Assembly: GCA_016718805.1 (NCBI GenBank)
Contig: JADKCP010000005.1
Location: forward strand, 106,308-170,307
From: Bacteroidota bacterium
GTDB lineage: Bacteria; Bacteroidota; Bacteroidia; UBA4408
Direction: 5' to 3'
Length of the DNA stretch: 64,000 nt
In this document: piece by piece, positions 8,876 to 18,624 of the stretch
Numbering within the stretch: position 1 is the first letter of the stretch
How the letters are laid out: each line of letters opens with the position of its first letter
Translations under genes and position numbers: made by a program
The notes under the pieces: model-generated
The model's input: the letters and a program-made list of their open reading frames with translations, nothing else
Databases searched by the model: none
Told to the model about the DNA's origin: nothing

Positions 8876-9751
8876 ATGAAAAACTTTACTTTGCTCTTTG
8901 GTTACATTTTATTTGGGATGCTTGCGAAAGCACAGGTTTTACCCAATCCCGGTTTTGAAAACTGGACAGCAGTGGGTAGCTACCAAAACCCCAATAACTG
9001 GAATAATTTAAATCCGAATACTTCACCCCTTGGTGTTTTAACTTGCTTAAAAGCTACAGGGGCCGATGTACACAGTGGTTCATCGGCAATTAAATTGGTT
9101 ACTAAATCGGTATTAGGTCAAAATGCCAATGGTATTGCTACTACCGGAACTATTAGCATTGCTCCTCCAGGAGTATCAGGCGGTGTATCTTATTCTGGGC
9201 GTCCGGATAGTATTGCCGGTTGGTACAAATATACCTCAGTGGGTGGCGATAATGGATTTGTGCAACTCTTGTTGTATGGTGTTAACGGAACTGATACTGT
9301 TGGTTTTATTCGCTTTCAAACACCGAATTCTACTGTTGGTACCTATACACGCTTTTCAGCAGCTATCGTATATTATTCAACCAATGCAGTTGACAAAGCC
9401 CAATGGTTATTGTCATCAAGCGGTGGATTTACTGCAGTAGTCAATAGCACCTTATTCGTTGACGATTTAGAATTGATTACCAATAATACAAACGGAATTG
9501 CGCCAATTGAAGCAAACTATTTGAACATTTCACCCAATCCGGTTACTACCGAATTAAAGATTGAAAACTTCTCTTCCAAACTTCAATTTACCATATACAA
9601 CAGTATTGGAGAAGCTATTAAAACCGAATCGCTGCTGAAAGGAAATTCAGTTTTAGACTTGAGTGGTTTGGCAAATGGTATCTATTATTTTTCAGCGTTG
9701 GATGCAGAAAAAAATAGTGTACAAAAAGGAAAGTTTATTCTTGCACATTAA
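8876..9751 (+). CDS. T9SS-sorted secreted protein, carbohydrate-binding-like
   Basis: 291 residues with a signal peptide (MKNFTLLFGYILFGMLAKAQ) and the N-terminal motif LPNPGFENW, typical of Bacteroidota proteins with a PCMD/carbohydrate-binding-like beta-sandwich. Residues about 215-291 are a type A T9SS sorting domain (ISPNPVTTELKIENF to the C-terminus). It is expected to be exported across the outer membrane and anchored or released. The substrate is unknown. A TAAGTTTG element (8847-8854), matching the Bacteroidota -7 motif, lies 21 bp before the start. The TonB receptor follows after 36 bp, so they may be co-transcribed. Confidence 0.82.
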   Translation: MKNFTLLFGYILFGMLAKAQVLPNPGFENWTAVGSYQNPNNWNNLNPNTSPLGVLTCLKATGADVHSGSSAIKLVTKSVLGQNANGIATTGTISIAPPGVSGGVSYSGRPDSIAGWYKYTSVGGDNGFVQLLLYGVNGTDTVGFIRFQTPNSTVGTYTRFSAAIVYYSTNAVDKAQWLLSSSGGFTAVVNSTLFVDDLELITNNTNGIAPIEANYLNISPNPVTTELKIENFSSKLQFTIYNSIGEAIKTESLLKGNSVLDLSGLANGIYYFSALDAEKNSVQKGKFILAH

Positions 9752-9787
9752 TCTATTTTCTGGAATCTGAAAAAATAAGCAGGATGT

Positions 9788-12187
9788 ATGCAACTATCTA
9801 AACAGGTTCTGTTTACTGCTCTTTTAGGAATTTATAGTTTCTTTAATCCATTATTGTTGAGTGCTCAATCGAATAAAACTTTGAGCGGGACAGTGAGTGC
9901 TACATCCGAAAAAGAGCCGCTTGTTGGTGCTGCCATTTATTCACTTACAAATAAATCGAAAGCCGCAATTAGCGATGCAAATGGACGTTTTAATTTGCAA
10001 CTTTCATCAGACGATAAAATAGTTATTTGCTCTTTTATCGGTATGGTGAATGATACTTTTTTTATTTCAGAAACCAACGGAACTGAATTAACCCATAATT
10101 TTATACTTCTTAGTACCGAGAAACAATTACAAACTATTGTAGTATCGGCCGGTAAATTCGAACAAAAGCTGGAAGAAATTACAGTGAGTATGGAAGTGCT
10201 AAAGCCTCGTCTCATAGAAAATAAAAACACTACAAATATTAAAACAGCGTTGGAGCAAACACCCGGACTAAACATTTTAGATGGAGAACCTCAAATTCGT
10301 GGTGGTAGCGGATTTAGTTTTGGAGTAGGCAGTAGAGTTGCTACTTTAATTGATGGAATACCAGTAATGGCAGGTGATGCAGGAAGAACCGAATGGAATT
10401 TTATTCCGGTAGAAAACATTGAACAAGTTGAAATTATTAAAGGTGCCTCTTCTGTTTGTTATGGTTCGGCTGCCCTTAGTGGAACCATCAATGTGCGCAC
10501 AGCTTACGCAAAAGACAAACCGCTCACAAAAGTGAATTTGTATTCGGGCATGTATAGTACTCCCGAAAATGACTCAGCTAAATGGTGGAGTGGTTTGAAT
10601 AATTTTTCGGGACTAAATTTTTTACACGCCCAAAAATTTGGAGCTGTTGATGTTGTTATTGGAGGAATGGGTTCCTACGACCATGGCTACATTGGACCTC
10701 CTATTCCGCATCCCTTTTTACCAATTAAAACCGATACCATCAACAACAACGATGTAGCGGAACGCAACGGTAGATTGAATTTTAATTTACGTTATCGACC
10801 TACTAAAGTTCCGGGACTAGCAGTTGGTATTAATGGAAATTTTATGATTAGTCATTCCAATTTTTCATTGGTTTGGAACGACGATACCAATGGAATATAT
10901 CGCTCTTTTCCGGGAACCATGACCATTTCGGACCGAGAAATATTTTATGTTGATCCCTTTATTTCCTATTCTTCAAAAAAAGGATTCAAGCATGATTTAC
11001 GTGGACGCTTTTTTTATACCAACAATCAAAACAGCAACAATCAATCAAACGAAAGCACTGTTACTTATTACGAATACCAGTTTCACAAGCAACTTGAAGC
11101 CTTGGCTAAATTAAATTTCACCGGAGGTATAGTATTAAATAAAACTTACTCGCATGCAGCTTTATACGCAGCCGGTGGAAGTCCTAATAACGTGCTCGAA
11201 AATTATTCAGCCTTTACTCAACTCGATAAAAAATTGTGGAATGTGTTGAATTTATCTATCGGATTCAGAGGAGAATATTTTAAGATAAATGCTACAGAAT
11301 CGGTTGTTCAACCTATATTTCGTTCGGGATTGAATTTAAAACTTTCGGAAGCAACCTTTTTGCGTTACTCTTATGGACAAGGCTATAGATTCCCTACCAT
11401 TACTGAGAAGTACATACTTACCAGTGCAGGCGGTATAACCATTTTTCCGAACGATTCGCTGTTACCGGAAACTTCGAGCAACACTGAAATTGGCTTAAAG
11501 CAAGGATTTAAATTAGGTGAATTTGCAGGCTTTTTTGATGCAGCTGCCTTTTGGCAAGAATACAGCAATACCATTGAATACATTTATGCCAAGTGGCGCC
11601 CCGATTCGGCAGGATTTAAATTTGTGAATACCGGCAATACGCGCGTTAGAGGTGTTGAAGTTTCGCTTGGCGCAGAAGGAAAACTAACACGGAATTGGAA
11701 CTTGAGTATTTTGGCAGGATATACTTATACTTTACCACAAGCAAAAGATACAGGATATGTATTTGCAAAAGACAATCCCGGTGACGGCTTTACACAAAGC
11801 GAACTTAATTTTGCGAACACCAGCAGCGATACTACGGCCAGCATTTTAAAATACCGTTTTCAACATTTAGCAAAAGCGGATGTTGAACTTGGCTACAAAA
11901 TTATTTCAATTGGAGGAAGCTGGCGATACTACAGCTTTATGAAAAATATTGATAAAACTTTTAACGATTTGGATGAACCCTATTTGTTGCCAACCGGAAT
12001 AAAACGCTACCGCAAAAAACACAATGGGCCTACACAACTATTTGATGCACGCATTGCTTGTCAGGCTACTAAATATTTGCGAATAGCTGTTGTTGTAAAC
12101 AATGTATTTAATTTGGAATACAGTCTGCGCCCATTAAAAATTGAGGCTCCACGCACAATTGCGATTCAACTTGGATTTAAACTATAA
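9788..12187 (+). CDS. TonB-dependent outer-membrane receptor
   Basis: 799 residues. A signal peptide is followed by a carboxypeptidase-regulatory-like domain (about 30-115, SGTVSATSEKEPLVGAAIYS), a plug domain (about 130-240, with QIRGGSGFSFGVGSRVATLI and VEIIKGASSVCYGSAALSGT) and a 22-strand-type beta-barrel to the C-terminus. It imports an unidentified large substrate using TonB energy. No SusD partner is adjacent, which suggests a non-polysaccharide ligand such as a siderophore, metal complex or vitamin. Its 3' end overlaps the convergent acyltransferase gene by 22 bp. Confidence 0.92.
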   Translation: MQLSKQVLFTALLGIYSFFNPLLLSAQSNKTLSGTVSATSEKEPLVGAAIYSLTNKSKAAISDANGRFNLQLSSDDKIVICSFIGMVNDTFFISETNGTELTHNFILLSTEKQLQTIVVSAGKFEQKLEEITVSMEVLKPRLIENKNTTNIKTALEQTPGLNILDGEPQIRGGSGFSFGVGSRVATLIDGIPVMAGDAGRTEWNFIPVENIEQVEIIKGASSVCYGSAALSGTINVRTAYAKDKPLTKVNLYSGMYSTPENDSAKWWSGLNNFSGLNFLHAQKFGAVDVVIGGMGSYDHGYIGPPIPHPFLPIKTDTINNNDVAERNGRLNFNLRYRPTKVPGLAVGINGNFMISHSNFSLVWNDDTNGIYRSFPGTMTISDREIFYVDPFISYSSKKGFKHDLRGRFFYTNNQNSNNQSNESTVTYYEYQFHKQLEALAKLNFTGGIVLNKTYSHAALYAAGGSPNNVLENYSAFTQLDKKLWNVLNLSIGFRGEYFKINATESVVQPIFRSGLNLKLSEATFLRYSYGQGYRFPTITEKYILTSAGGITIFPNDSLLPETSSNTEIGLKQGFKLGEFAGFFDAAAFWQEYSNTIEYIYAKWRPDSAGFKFVNTGNTRVRGVEVSLGAEGKLTRNWNLSILAGYTYTLPQAKDTGYVFAKDNPGDGFTQSELNFANTSSDTTASILKYRFQHLAKADVELGYKIISIGGSWRYYSFMKNIDKTFNDLDEPYLLPTGIKRYRKKHNGPTQLFDARIACQATKYLRIAVVVNNVFNLEYSLRPLKIEAPRTIAIQLGFKL

Positions 12188-13275
12188 AATTTTGCTTTTA
12201 GTTTAATGATGTGCTTTTCGAGAAATTCGTAACTCAAAAAACTTATTAGTAAAGTTAGTATAAGCAGTATTAGCGGATTAAGAATACTTACTTGCCAAAG
12301 CGAAAATTTCCAGGCATACGTATCGGCCAGCTTTGTAAAAATACTTATCACAATTCCGTGAAAACAATACAAACCGAAAGAAGCATTCCCAAAATAATTG
12401 GTGAATTTCCACCTACCTAATTTAAACAATGAAGCATCACTAAAGCACTGATCAAAAATTATAAAGGCGAAAAAAAGTGAAAATATCAAGCGTTCTAACA
12501 CTTGCATGACTTGATTATCATAGATGTCCTTGTAAAAAATTATATTCAAAAAAAGTAAAAAATAAATGGATGCCACTTGCGCTTTGGGGATACTTTTCAG
12601 AAATTGAAAAATAGCATTTTTGTTTCTGCCAACATGCGCACAAAGCGCGCCTATAGCGAAATTAGCGAGGGTACTTAAAGTGTGGAAATAGAGTACTTTT
12701 TGCTCTTCTATTACTTGCCATCTAAATAAAACCGAAATAACAATCATTGCTATTGAAACCGGAACCAAATACTTTTTAAAAAACTTAAGCAGCACAGCCC
12801 ACAGCAAGTAAAATTGTTCTTCAACCGAAACCGACCATAGTATTACCAACAAAAACAAAAATGCATCTCCATGTTCGATGATGTAAAAATTGCTTACAAA
12901 TAACAAGTAAACAATAATAGGAGGCAATTGGGAAAAAGTAAAAAAATAGCCTGCAGTATATGTGGCGGTAACGATTAAAAAATACAGAGGCCAAATTCGC
13001 AGTGAGCGACGAATGAAGTAGTTTTTAAAACTAAATATACCGGTATTACTATATTCCTCGAGTATTACCCAAGTGATTAAAAAACTAGATAACACGAAAA
13101 AATAATCCAAGCCAAGTATGCCAACTTTCATGTGATTTTCGATGAAACGGTAAACAGCGGTATTGCTTATTTCAGGGTCCTTGGTAAAAAAAACATGGGT
13201 AAAAAACACAGGAAGAAATGCAAAAAAACGGCTTGCATCCAAATTGGGAAAATAGGTTTTACCCGAATGTTGCAT
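12166..13275 (-). CDS. Acyltransferase 3 family membrane protein (OafA/YrhL-like)
   Basis: 369 residues with about ten membrane helices. The N-terminal region has the family's conserved histidine context (SRFFAFLPVFFTHVFF) and the arginine motif FFVLSSFLITWVILEE. Acyltransferase 3 proteins add acetyl or other acyl groups to sugars, lipopolysaccharide or peptidoglycan precursors at the inner membrane. There is no fused SGNH domain. It converges on and slightly overlaps the TonB receptor gene and follows the ABC permease by 17 bp on the same strand. Confidence 0.88.
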   Translation of the reverse strand: MQHSGKTYFPNLDASRFFAFLPVFFTHVFFTKDPEISNTAVYRFIENHMKVGILGLDYFFVLSSFLITWVILEEYSNTGIFSFKNYFIRRSLRIWPLYFLIVTATYTAGYFFTFSQLPPIIVYLLFVSNFYIIEHGDAFLFLLVILWSVSVEEQFYLLWAVLLKFFKKYLVPVSIAMIVISVLFRWQVIEEQKVLYFHTLSTLANFAIGALCAHVGRNKNAIFQFLKSIPKAQVASIYFLLFLNIIFYKDIYDNQVMQVLERLIFSLFFAFIIFDQCFSDASLFKLGRWKFTNYFGNASFGLYCFHGIVISIFTKLADTYAWKFSLWQVSILNPLILLILTLLISFLSYEFLEKHIIKLKAKFYSLNPS

Positions 13276-13292
13276 TTGAAAAAGGGGGTAAT

Positions 13293-14375
13293 TTAGTTTA
13301 ATCGTATTCGTGGATCGAGTAATCCATACAACACATCCACAATCAAATTTATTAAAATAAATACAATCGAAAAAACTAATACAGCACCCATCACTACCGG
13401 CAAATCATACTTTTCGAGTGCATCCACTATTTCTTTCCCAATTCCTTTCCATCCAAAAATGTATTCAATAAAAACAGCGCCAGCCATTAATCCGGCAAAC
13501 CAGCCCGAAATAGTAGTAATAACCGGACTCATGGCATTTTTTAAAACGTGCTTCGTTATAATTTTATAAAAAGCCAATCCCTTAGCTTTAGCAGTGCGCA
13601 CATAGTCTTGCGAAAGCACATCGAGCAGTGAGCTACGAGTTAGCTGTGTAATAATTGCCAATGGACGAATTCCAAGTGTAATAGCCGGTAAAATAATATT
13701 TTTTAAATCGAGGTATTCCCCATTGCCATAATCGTCTTGTGTAAATAAACTACCGGTCATATTCAATCCGGTGTATGCCGAAAGCAAGTAACCAAATATC
13801 CAGGCGATAATGATGCCCACAAAAAAGGAAGGTCCTGCCATTCCAAAAACAGTAATCACCAGAAAAAAATTATCTATAAAATTACCTTTATTCAAAGCAG
13901 CAATAACACCAATTGCAATTCCCAATAAGGAGGCAATTATCATTGAAACAACAGCAAGTAAGGCCGTTTCTGGCAAGGCTTCGAAAATAATTTCGCTCAC
14001 TTTTCGGTTGGTTTGATAGGACCTGCGTAAATAGGGAGTCTTTAACACCAGTACTTTATCATTGCTTAATCCAAGGAGTTTCAAAGCATTCGGATACTTC
14101 GTTTTATCGAGGTAAATGATGCTTTCCTTATTCAATTTTGAATGCACCGATAGCGGCGAAAGATCATTTACATACATTAAAAATTGACGCGACAAAGATT
14201 GATCGCGGCCAAGGTCCTTGTTGATAATTCGAATGGAAGCAGAATCGGCTCTTTGGCCCAGCATCATGCGTGCAGGGTCGCCGGGTAAAATATTGAATAA
14301 GTAAAATATTACGACAACTATTCCCATCAGCACCAAAATGCCGTTGATAAGCCGCTTGAGAATAAATTTCAGCAC
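13293..14375 (-). CDS. ABC transporter permease, DppB/OppB type
   Basis: 360 residues. The N-terminal helix and signature (KRLINGILVLMGIVVVIFYL, ILPGDPARMMLGQ) match dipeptide/oligopeptide permeases. The EAA loop YVRTAKAKGLAFYKII, which contacts the ATPase, is present near residue 250. An extended periplasmic insert lies between helices 1 and 2. No partner permease, ATPase or binding protein is adjacent, as is common in Bacteroidota where these genes are scattered. It lies 3 bp downstream of the DoxX-family gene. Confidence 0.87.
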   Translation of the reverse strand: MLKFILKRLINGILVLMGIVVVIFYLFNILPGDPARMMLGQRADSASIRIINKDLGRDQSLSRQFLMYVNDLSPLSVHSKLNKESIIYLDKTKYPNALKLLGLSNDKVLVLKTPYLRRSYQTNRKVSEIIFEALPETALLAVVSMIIASLLGIAIGVIAALNKGNFIDNFFLVITVFGMAGPSFFVGIIIAWIFGYLLSAYTGLNMTGSLFTQDDYGNGEYLDLKNIILPAITLGIRPLAIITQLTRSSLLDVLSQDYVRTAKAKGLAFYKIITKHVLKNAMSPVITTISGWFAGLMAGAVFIEYIFGWKGIGKEIVDALEKYDLPVVMGAVLVFSIVFILINLIVDVLYGLLDPRIRLN

Positions 14376-14378
14376 CGT

Positions 14379-15545
14379 TTAATTTTTAAAATACTTGGCT
14401 GCAACCTCATCGTAATTTGGGAAATCGTTGTAATGCCAAATTCCAAGTACAGTTCCGTTTTTCATTAACATCAAGCCGGGGTTTGAGCGAATAATGGTCT
14501 TTAACACTGTTTGATCGGTGATGTAATAATCGAACAATGAATTGTTTTGATGTCTAAAATTATCAATCTCTTTTGCTGAAGAACCTGCCAATCCTACAAA
14601 TGCTAAGCTATCTTTTGTGCAACGGGCGACAAATTCGTTGATTTTTTGCTGCACATTCACATTTGCTTCGTTGATATCGTATGAAATCAATAAGAAATTA
14701 TAATTGGGATTGCTGATTATTTTTTGCGTTAAATCTTCACCATCGGCACTGGCAATACTAAAATCGTGAATTGGCGGGTGGTAGCCTTCTCTAATTAATT
14801 TGTTGTTGGTAGCTTCCCAAGCCCAGGTAAGCGTGTCTTCCCACAAATAAGCCGACTTACTATATTCAGCCATGGTAAACTCTTTGCTTTCGCCGGTTTT
14901 TTTATTCTTATATACCAATACACTTTCGTACTCATCGCCCTTTGCTCCTTCCGGAATTTTCATTTGATCGGGAATATTTTTGCCAACGGCGTATGGGCGA
15001 AAATCCATCACAGGCAAATGCCAGTAGCAGTGTAGCGAGAAAGCAGTAACTAAAAACAAGGAACCGGCTACAATTGAAGTATCCACCGTGTCGCTAAAGG
15101 GAGAATCAATTTTTGAGCGGTTAATGAAAATTGGAATTATTAATATAAACAAGATGATGTCTTTGGTAAATGATTCCCATGGAGTGAGTGAGCGACCGAT
15201 TAAATTTTTAAGTGCATCTCCAAAACATCCGCAATCGGTTACTTTATTAAAGTAGGCTGAGTAAAAAGTGAGGAAGGTAAAAAACACAATCATGAGCATT
15301 AAAGCCCAAGCAACCGGTTTCATTTTACTTCCTGTTAAAGTTGCTACTCCGCAAAGTACTTCAAAAGCACAAATAAAAATGGCCAAACCAAGCGCCATGG
15401 GTTTTAGAAATTCGGTGCCAAAAACTTCAAAATATTCCTGAAGTTTATAAGCAAAACCAAGTGGGTCATTCGCTTTTATCAGACCCGAAATAATAAACAA
15501 AACTCCAACAAGTAGGCGGCAAATTCCAGTAATTATTCTCATCAT
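14379..15545 (-). CDS. DoxX/BT_3928 family membrane protein with thioredoxin-like C-terminus
   Basis: 388 residues. The N-terminal half has four to five membrane helices of the DoxX/MauE type, including the VTDCGCFGDAL motif. The C-terminal half (about 200-388) resembles a thioredoxin-fold domain without a clear CxxC (YNFLLISYDINEANVNVQQK). This is the conserved BT_3928-type gene of Bacteroidota. The CGCFG motif suggests a redox role, by analogy with MauE. It follows the DUF1599 gene by 10 bp. Confidence 0.82.
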   Translation of the reverse strand: MMRIITGICRLLVGVLFIISGLIKANDPLGFAYKLQEYFEVFGTEFLKPMALGLAIFICAFEVLCGVATLTGSKMKPVAWALMLMIVFFTFLTFYSAYFNKVTDCGCFGDALKNLIGRSLTPWESFTKDIILFILIIPIFINRSKIDSPFSDTVDTSIVAGSLFLVTAFSLHCYWHLPVMDFRPYAVGKNIPDQMKIPEGAKGDEYESVLVYKNKKTGESKEFTMAEYSKSAYLWEDTLTWAWEATNNKLIREGYHPPIHDFSIASADGEDLTQKIISNPNYNFLLISYDINEANVNVQQKINEFVARCTKDSLAFVGLAGSSAKEIDNFRHQNNSLFDYYITDQTVLKTIIRSNPGLMLMKNGTVLGIWHYNDFPNYDEVAAKYFKN

Positions 15546-15555
15546 TTTTTATTAA

Positions 15556-16107
15556 TTAATTGGTTGATTTTAGTTCATCTAATCGAATTAAAGCAAATAC
15601 ACTGTAATTTAATATATCGAGGTAATTTGCGTCAATGCCTTCTGAAATAAGGGAAATTCCTTTATTGTCTTCAATCTGTTTAGTACGCATTAGTTTCATT
15701 AATATTAAATCGGTAAGCGACGAAATGCGCATATCGCGCCATGCTTCGCTATAATCATGATTTTTATTTTCCATCAATTCCTTTGCCATAGTTGCGAATT
15801 GATCGTACAGCTTTTCGGCTTTTGCAACCGGTAATTCCAACTCGTCTTTCTCGTTTAAAGTAAGTTGAATTAAACCAATGATAGAATAATTAACCAAACC
15901 AATGTATTCAGATTGCACGTCTTCATTAATCTTTTGCATGCCCTTTTGTTCGATGCTTCGAATGCGTTGTGCCTTTATATACAACTGATCAGTGATACTT
16001 TGCGTGCGTAGAATTCGCCAGGCAGTGCCGTAATCGTGCATTTTTTTTATAAAAATGTCTTTACATTTCTTTATACTTGAATCAAATTGCGCTGAAGTAG
16101 TACTCAT
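15556..16107 (-). CDS. DUF1599 domain protein
   Basis: 183 residues made of two copies of the DUF1599 repeat: KMHDYGTAWRILRTQSITDQ (from about residue 22) and NKNHDYSEAWRDMRISSLTD (from about residue 114). Each is followed by an I-E-x-x-K-G segment. The function is unknown. It is the first gene of a minus-strand operon (DUF1599, BT_3928-like, ABC permease, acyltransferase) and is divergent from folP, an order I associate with many Bacteroidota. Confidence 0.88.
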   Translation of the reverse strand: MSTTSAQFDSSIKKCKDIFIKKMHDYGTAWRILRTQSITDQLYIKAQRIRSIEQKGMQKINEDVQSEYIGLVNYSIIGLIQLTLNEKDELELPVAKAEKLYDQFATMAKELMENKNHDYSEAWRDMRISSLTDLILMKLMRTKQIEDNKGISLISEGIDANYLDILNYSVFALIRLDELKSTN

Positions 16108-16165
16108 TCGTTTAAAAAAAATTCGGGGGATTACAGATTAGGCTTCGTACTGATTTTAACTTTTT

Positions 16166-17029
16166 ATGGCTGGTAAAGATACTCCTTTTTTAAAAAAATC
16201 AACACTCAACTGTGGAGGACAACTGTTGGATATTTCGCATCCGAAAGTAATGGGAATTTTAAACGTTACTCCCGATTCATTTTTTGATGGAAACCAGTAT
16301 ACTGTTGCTGCAAAAATAAAAGCAAGAGTTGGAGTAATGATTTCTGAAGGTGTTGACATTATTGACATTGGAGGTGTTTCAACCCGACCTAAAAGTAGCT
16401 TAATTACTGAACGGGAAGAACTTAAAAGAGTAGTGCCGGTGGTGGAAATGATACACGATTTATTTCCCAATGCGCTGCTATCAGTTGATACATTTCGTGC
16501 AAACGTTGCTAAAAAAAGTATACATTCAGGAGCACATTTGGTGAACGATATTAGTGCTGGAAGTTTTGACAAAAAAATGTTCGATACCCTTGCCGAACTT
16601 GGAGTTCCATATTGTATGATGCACCTTAACGGAAGCTTTTCAAGCATGCATCAAAACTATGAATCCAAAAATTTGTTAAAAGAAATGCTGCAGTATTTTT
16701 CATTAAAAATTGAGCAATTGCGCATTCGTGGTATAAAGGATATTGTTATTGATCCCGGATTTGGATTTAGTAAATCGCTTGAACAAAATTTTCAGATACT
16801 TAAAAATTTATCTTTGCTGCAACTACTTGATGTTCCCATTTTGGTAGGAATTTCACGAAAATCGATGATAAATAAATTACTACATACAACTCCTGAAGAA
16901 GCCTTAAATGGGAGTACAGTGCTCAATACGCTTGCCATACAAAACGGTGCTACAATATTACGGGTACACGATGTAAAGCAAGCCAAACAAGCTATTCAGT
17001 TATTTTCATATTACCAGCAACAAGCATGA
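16166..17029 (+). CDS. folP: Dihydropteroate synthase
   Basis: 287 residues. It condenses p-aminobenzoate with dihydropterin pyrophosphate in folate synthesis and is the sulfonamide target. Signatures are MGILNVTPDSFFDG, DIGGVSTRP (sequence here is Gly-Gly-Val-Ser-Thr-Arg) and IDPGFGFSKS. The stop overlaps the cdaA start (ATGA at 17026-17029), a linkage often seen in Bacteroidota. Confidence 0.96.
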   Translation: MAGKDTPFLKKSTLNCGGQLLDISHPKVMGILNVTPDSFFDGNQYTVAAKIKARVGVMISEGVDIIDIGGVSTRPKSSLITEREELKRVVPVVEMIHDLFPNALLSVDTFRANVAKKSIHSGAHLVNDISAGSFDKKMFDTLAELGVPYCMMHLNGSFSSMHQNYESKNLLKEMLQYFSLKIEQLRIRGIKDIVIDPGFGFSKSLEQNFQILKNLSLLQLLDVPILVGISRKSMINKLLHTTPEEALNGSTVLNTLAIQNGATILRVHDVKQAKQAIQLFSYYQQQA

Positions 17030-17829
17030 TACTAGCCGCTTTACCCGACTTTTTTAATTTTCGTTGGCTTGATGTACTCGATATTTTTTTAGTTGCCTTG
17101 CTCTTGTATCAAGTGTATAAATTGGTAAGAGGCACGGTTGCCGTGAATATTTTTATTGGAATTTTGGCAATCTACTTTTTTTGGTTTGTGGTGAAAGCCC
17201 TTCACATGCAATTGCTGGGAACCTTGCTGGGACAGTTTATTGGAGTTGGTGTAATTGCTTTAATAATTGTATTTCAACAAGAAATTCGAAAATTTTTATT
17301 GCTCATAGGAACCAGTAATTTGTTTAGCAAAACTAAATTCAGCAGTTCCTTGTTAAATTTTGGAACCGATACCAAGAAGAAATTTGCAGGCGAACTCAAT
17401 TCCATTGCAAAGGCTTGTCGCAGCATGTCGGAAAGTAAAACCGGTGCTATCATTGTAATTGAAACCAATTCGGATTTAAGTTTTTACGCCAAAACCGGCG
17501 ATATGATTCAAGCGAAGATTTCGGTGCGTTTACTCGAAAGTATATTTTTTAAAAATTCGCCTTTGCACGATGGGGCAATTATTATTTCAGGAAATTTAAT
17601 TCAAGCAGCCAGATGTGTTTTGCCGGTTAGCGAAAATACCAGCTTCCCTGCTAATTTAGGGATGCGTCACCGAGCAGCAGCCGGAATTACAGAAGTTACT
17701 TCTTCGTTGGCTATTGTTGTTTCGGAACAAACCGGAGAAATCGCCATTTCGCGTGACGGAAATTTATCGCTCAACATTTCGCCTGATCGATTGATTCAGG
17801 AAATTGAAAAAGCGATGGAAAATAATTGA
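17026..17829 (+). CDS. cdaA: Diadenylate cyclase, CdaA family
   Basis: 267 residues: three N-terminal membrane helices (about 12-80) and a DAC domain with the D-G-A motif (SPLHDGAIII) and the R-H-R motif (LGMRHRAAAGITE). It makes the second messenger cyclic di-AMP from two ATP molecules at the inner membrane. Translation is coupled to folP through a 4-bp overlap. All catalytic motifs are intact. Confidence 0.95.
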   Translation: MILAALPDFFNFRWLDVLDIFLVALLLYQVYKLVRGTVAVNIFIGILAIYFFWFVVKALHMQLLGTLLGQFIGVGVIALIIVFQQEIRKFLLLIGTSNLFSKTKFSSSLLNFGTDTKKKFAGELNSIAKACRSMSESKTGAIIVIETNSDLSFYAKTGDMIQAKISVRLLESIFFKNSPLHDGAIIISGNLIQAARCVLPVSENTSFPANLGMRHRAAAGITEVTSSLAIVVSEQTGEIAISRDGNLSLNISPDRLIQEIEKAMENN

Positions 17830-17884
17830 TTGGGGAGATTGGGAATTCAGAATTGAGAGTTGAGAATCTGAGAATATGGGAATC

Positions 17885-17951
17885 TGGGAGTTTGGGAGTT
17901 TGGGAGTTTGATTAATAAAAAACTAGGGTCACTCTGAGCGGAGTCGAAGAG
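17885..17951. repeat. Short tandem repeat and dispersed intergenic repeat
   Basis: The gap after cdaA holds about three tandem copies of a 9-nt TGGGAGTTT unit (17885-17910). It is followed by GTCACTCTGAGCGGAGTCGA (17929-17948), which I recognise as a widespread intergenic repeat in Bacteroidota genomes. No gene is present between 17830 and 18056. Confidence 0.55.
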
Positions 17952-18056
17952 GTGGGCTGGTAGGGAGTTTGCTTGTGTTGAAAGGATGAATTTATTGAGA
18001 TTTGATATTTTAGAATTATTGATTGTAAATTAAAATTTGAAGCGGCAACATACTTC

Positions 18057-18614
18057 TTAAGAAGCCTTCTTATTCTTAGCCTCAAATTCTTTAATTAATT
18101 CTTCATCCGATTTGCCTAAGTTATTGATGCAGGCTTCGGCATCTTTGGCAATTTTTTCGTTGGGAAATTTCTTGATTACTTCACGGTACATTTGCTCGGC
18201 TTGTCCCAGTTGATGCAATTGATTATCGTAAATAAAGGCTTGCAAAAACAAGCAATACGCTGCTTTATCAAAATCGGGATATTTTTCATATACCTGCTTG
18301 AAATACTCAATGGCTTCCAAGGAATGATTCAAACTGCTTGATATTTCTCCGGCTTTATATAAATACTCGGCTGCCAATTTTGTGTCAGGAAAATCCTTTA
18401 CCACATTGGTATAAATATTCACCGTTTTTTGTGCTGCATCCTTATTAAATCCCGCTTCAGGATGGGCATACAATACTTTTTCCATCGAATCAATTTGATG
18501 CAAATAGCTAGCTTCTGTTACCTTGGTAACTGTAGCCTTTGGAGCCGGCGAATTACAAGCTAGCGAGAATATAAGTGTTGAGTAAATCAAGGATTTCAAT
18601 AAATTCAATTTCAT
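18057..18614 (-). CDS. TPR-containing lipoprotein
   Basis: 185 residues with a lipoprotein signal peptide (lipobox FSLAC, lipid-modified Cys20) and two to three TPR-like helix pairs (AEYLYKAGEISSSLNHSLEA, AEQMYREVIKKFPNEKIAKD). This resembles outer-membrane assembly or scaffolding TPR lipoproteins of the YbgF/BamD type, but it is short and I would not assign a role. It follows def by 10 bp on the same strand. Confidence 0.8.
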   Translation of the reverse strand: MKLNLLKSLIYSTLIFSLACNSPAPKATVTKVTEASYLHQIDSMEKVLYAHPEAGFNKDAAQKTVNIYTNVVKDFPDTKLAAEYLYKAGEISSSLNHSLEAIEYFKQVYEKYPDFDKAAYCLFLQAFIYDNQLHQLGQAEQMYREVIKKFPNEKIAKDAEACINNLGKSDEELIKEFEAKNKKAS

Positions 18615-18624
18615 AAAAGTTTAC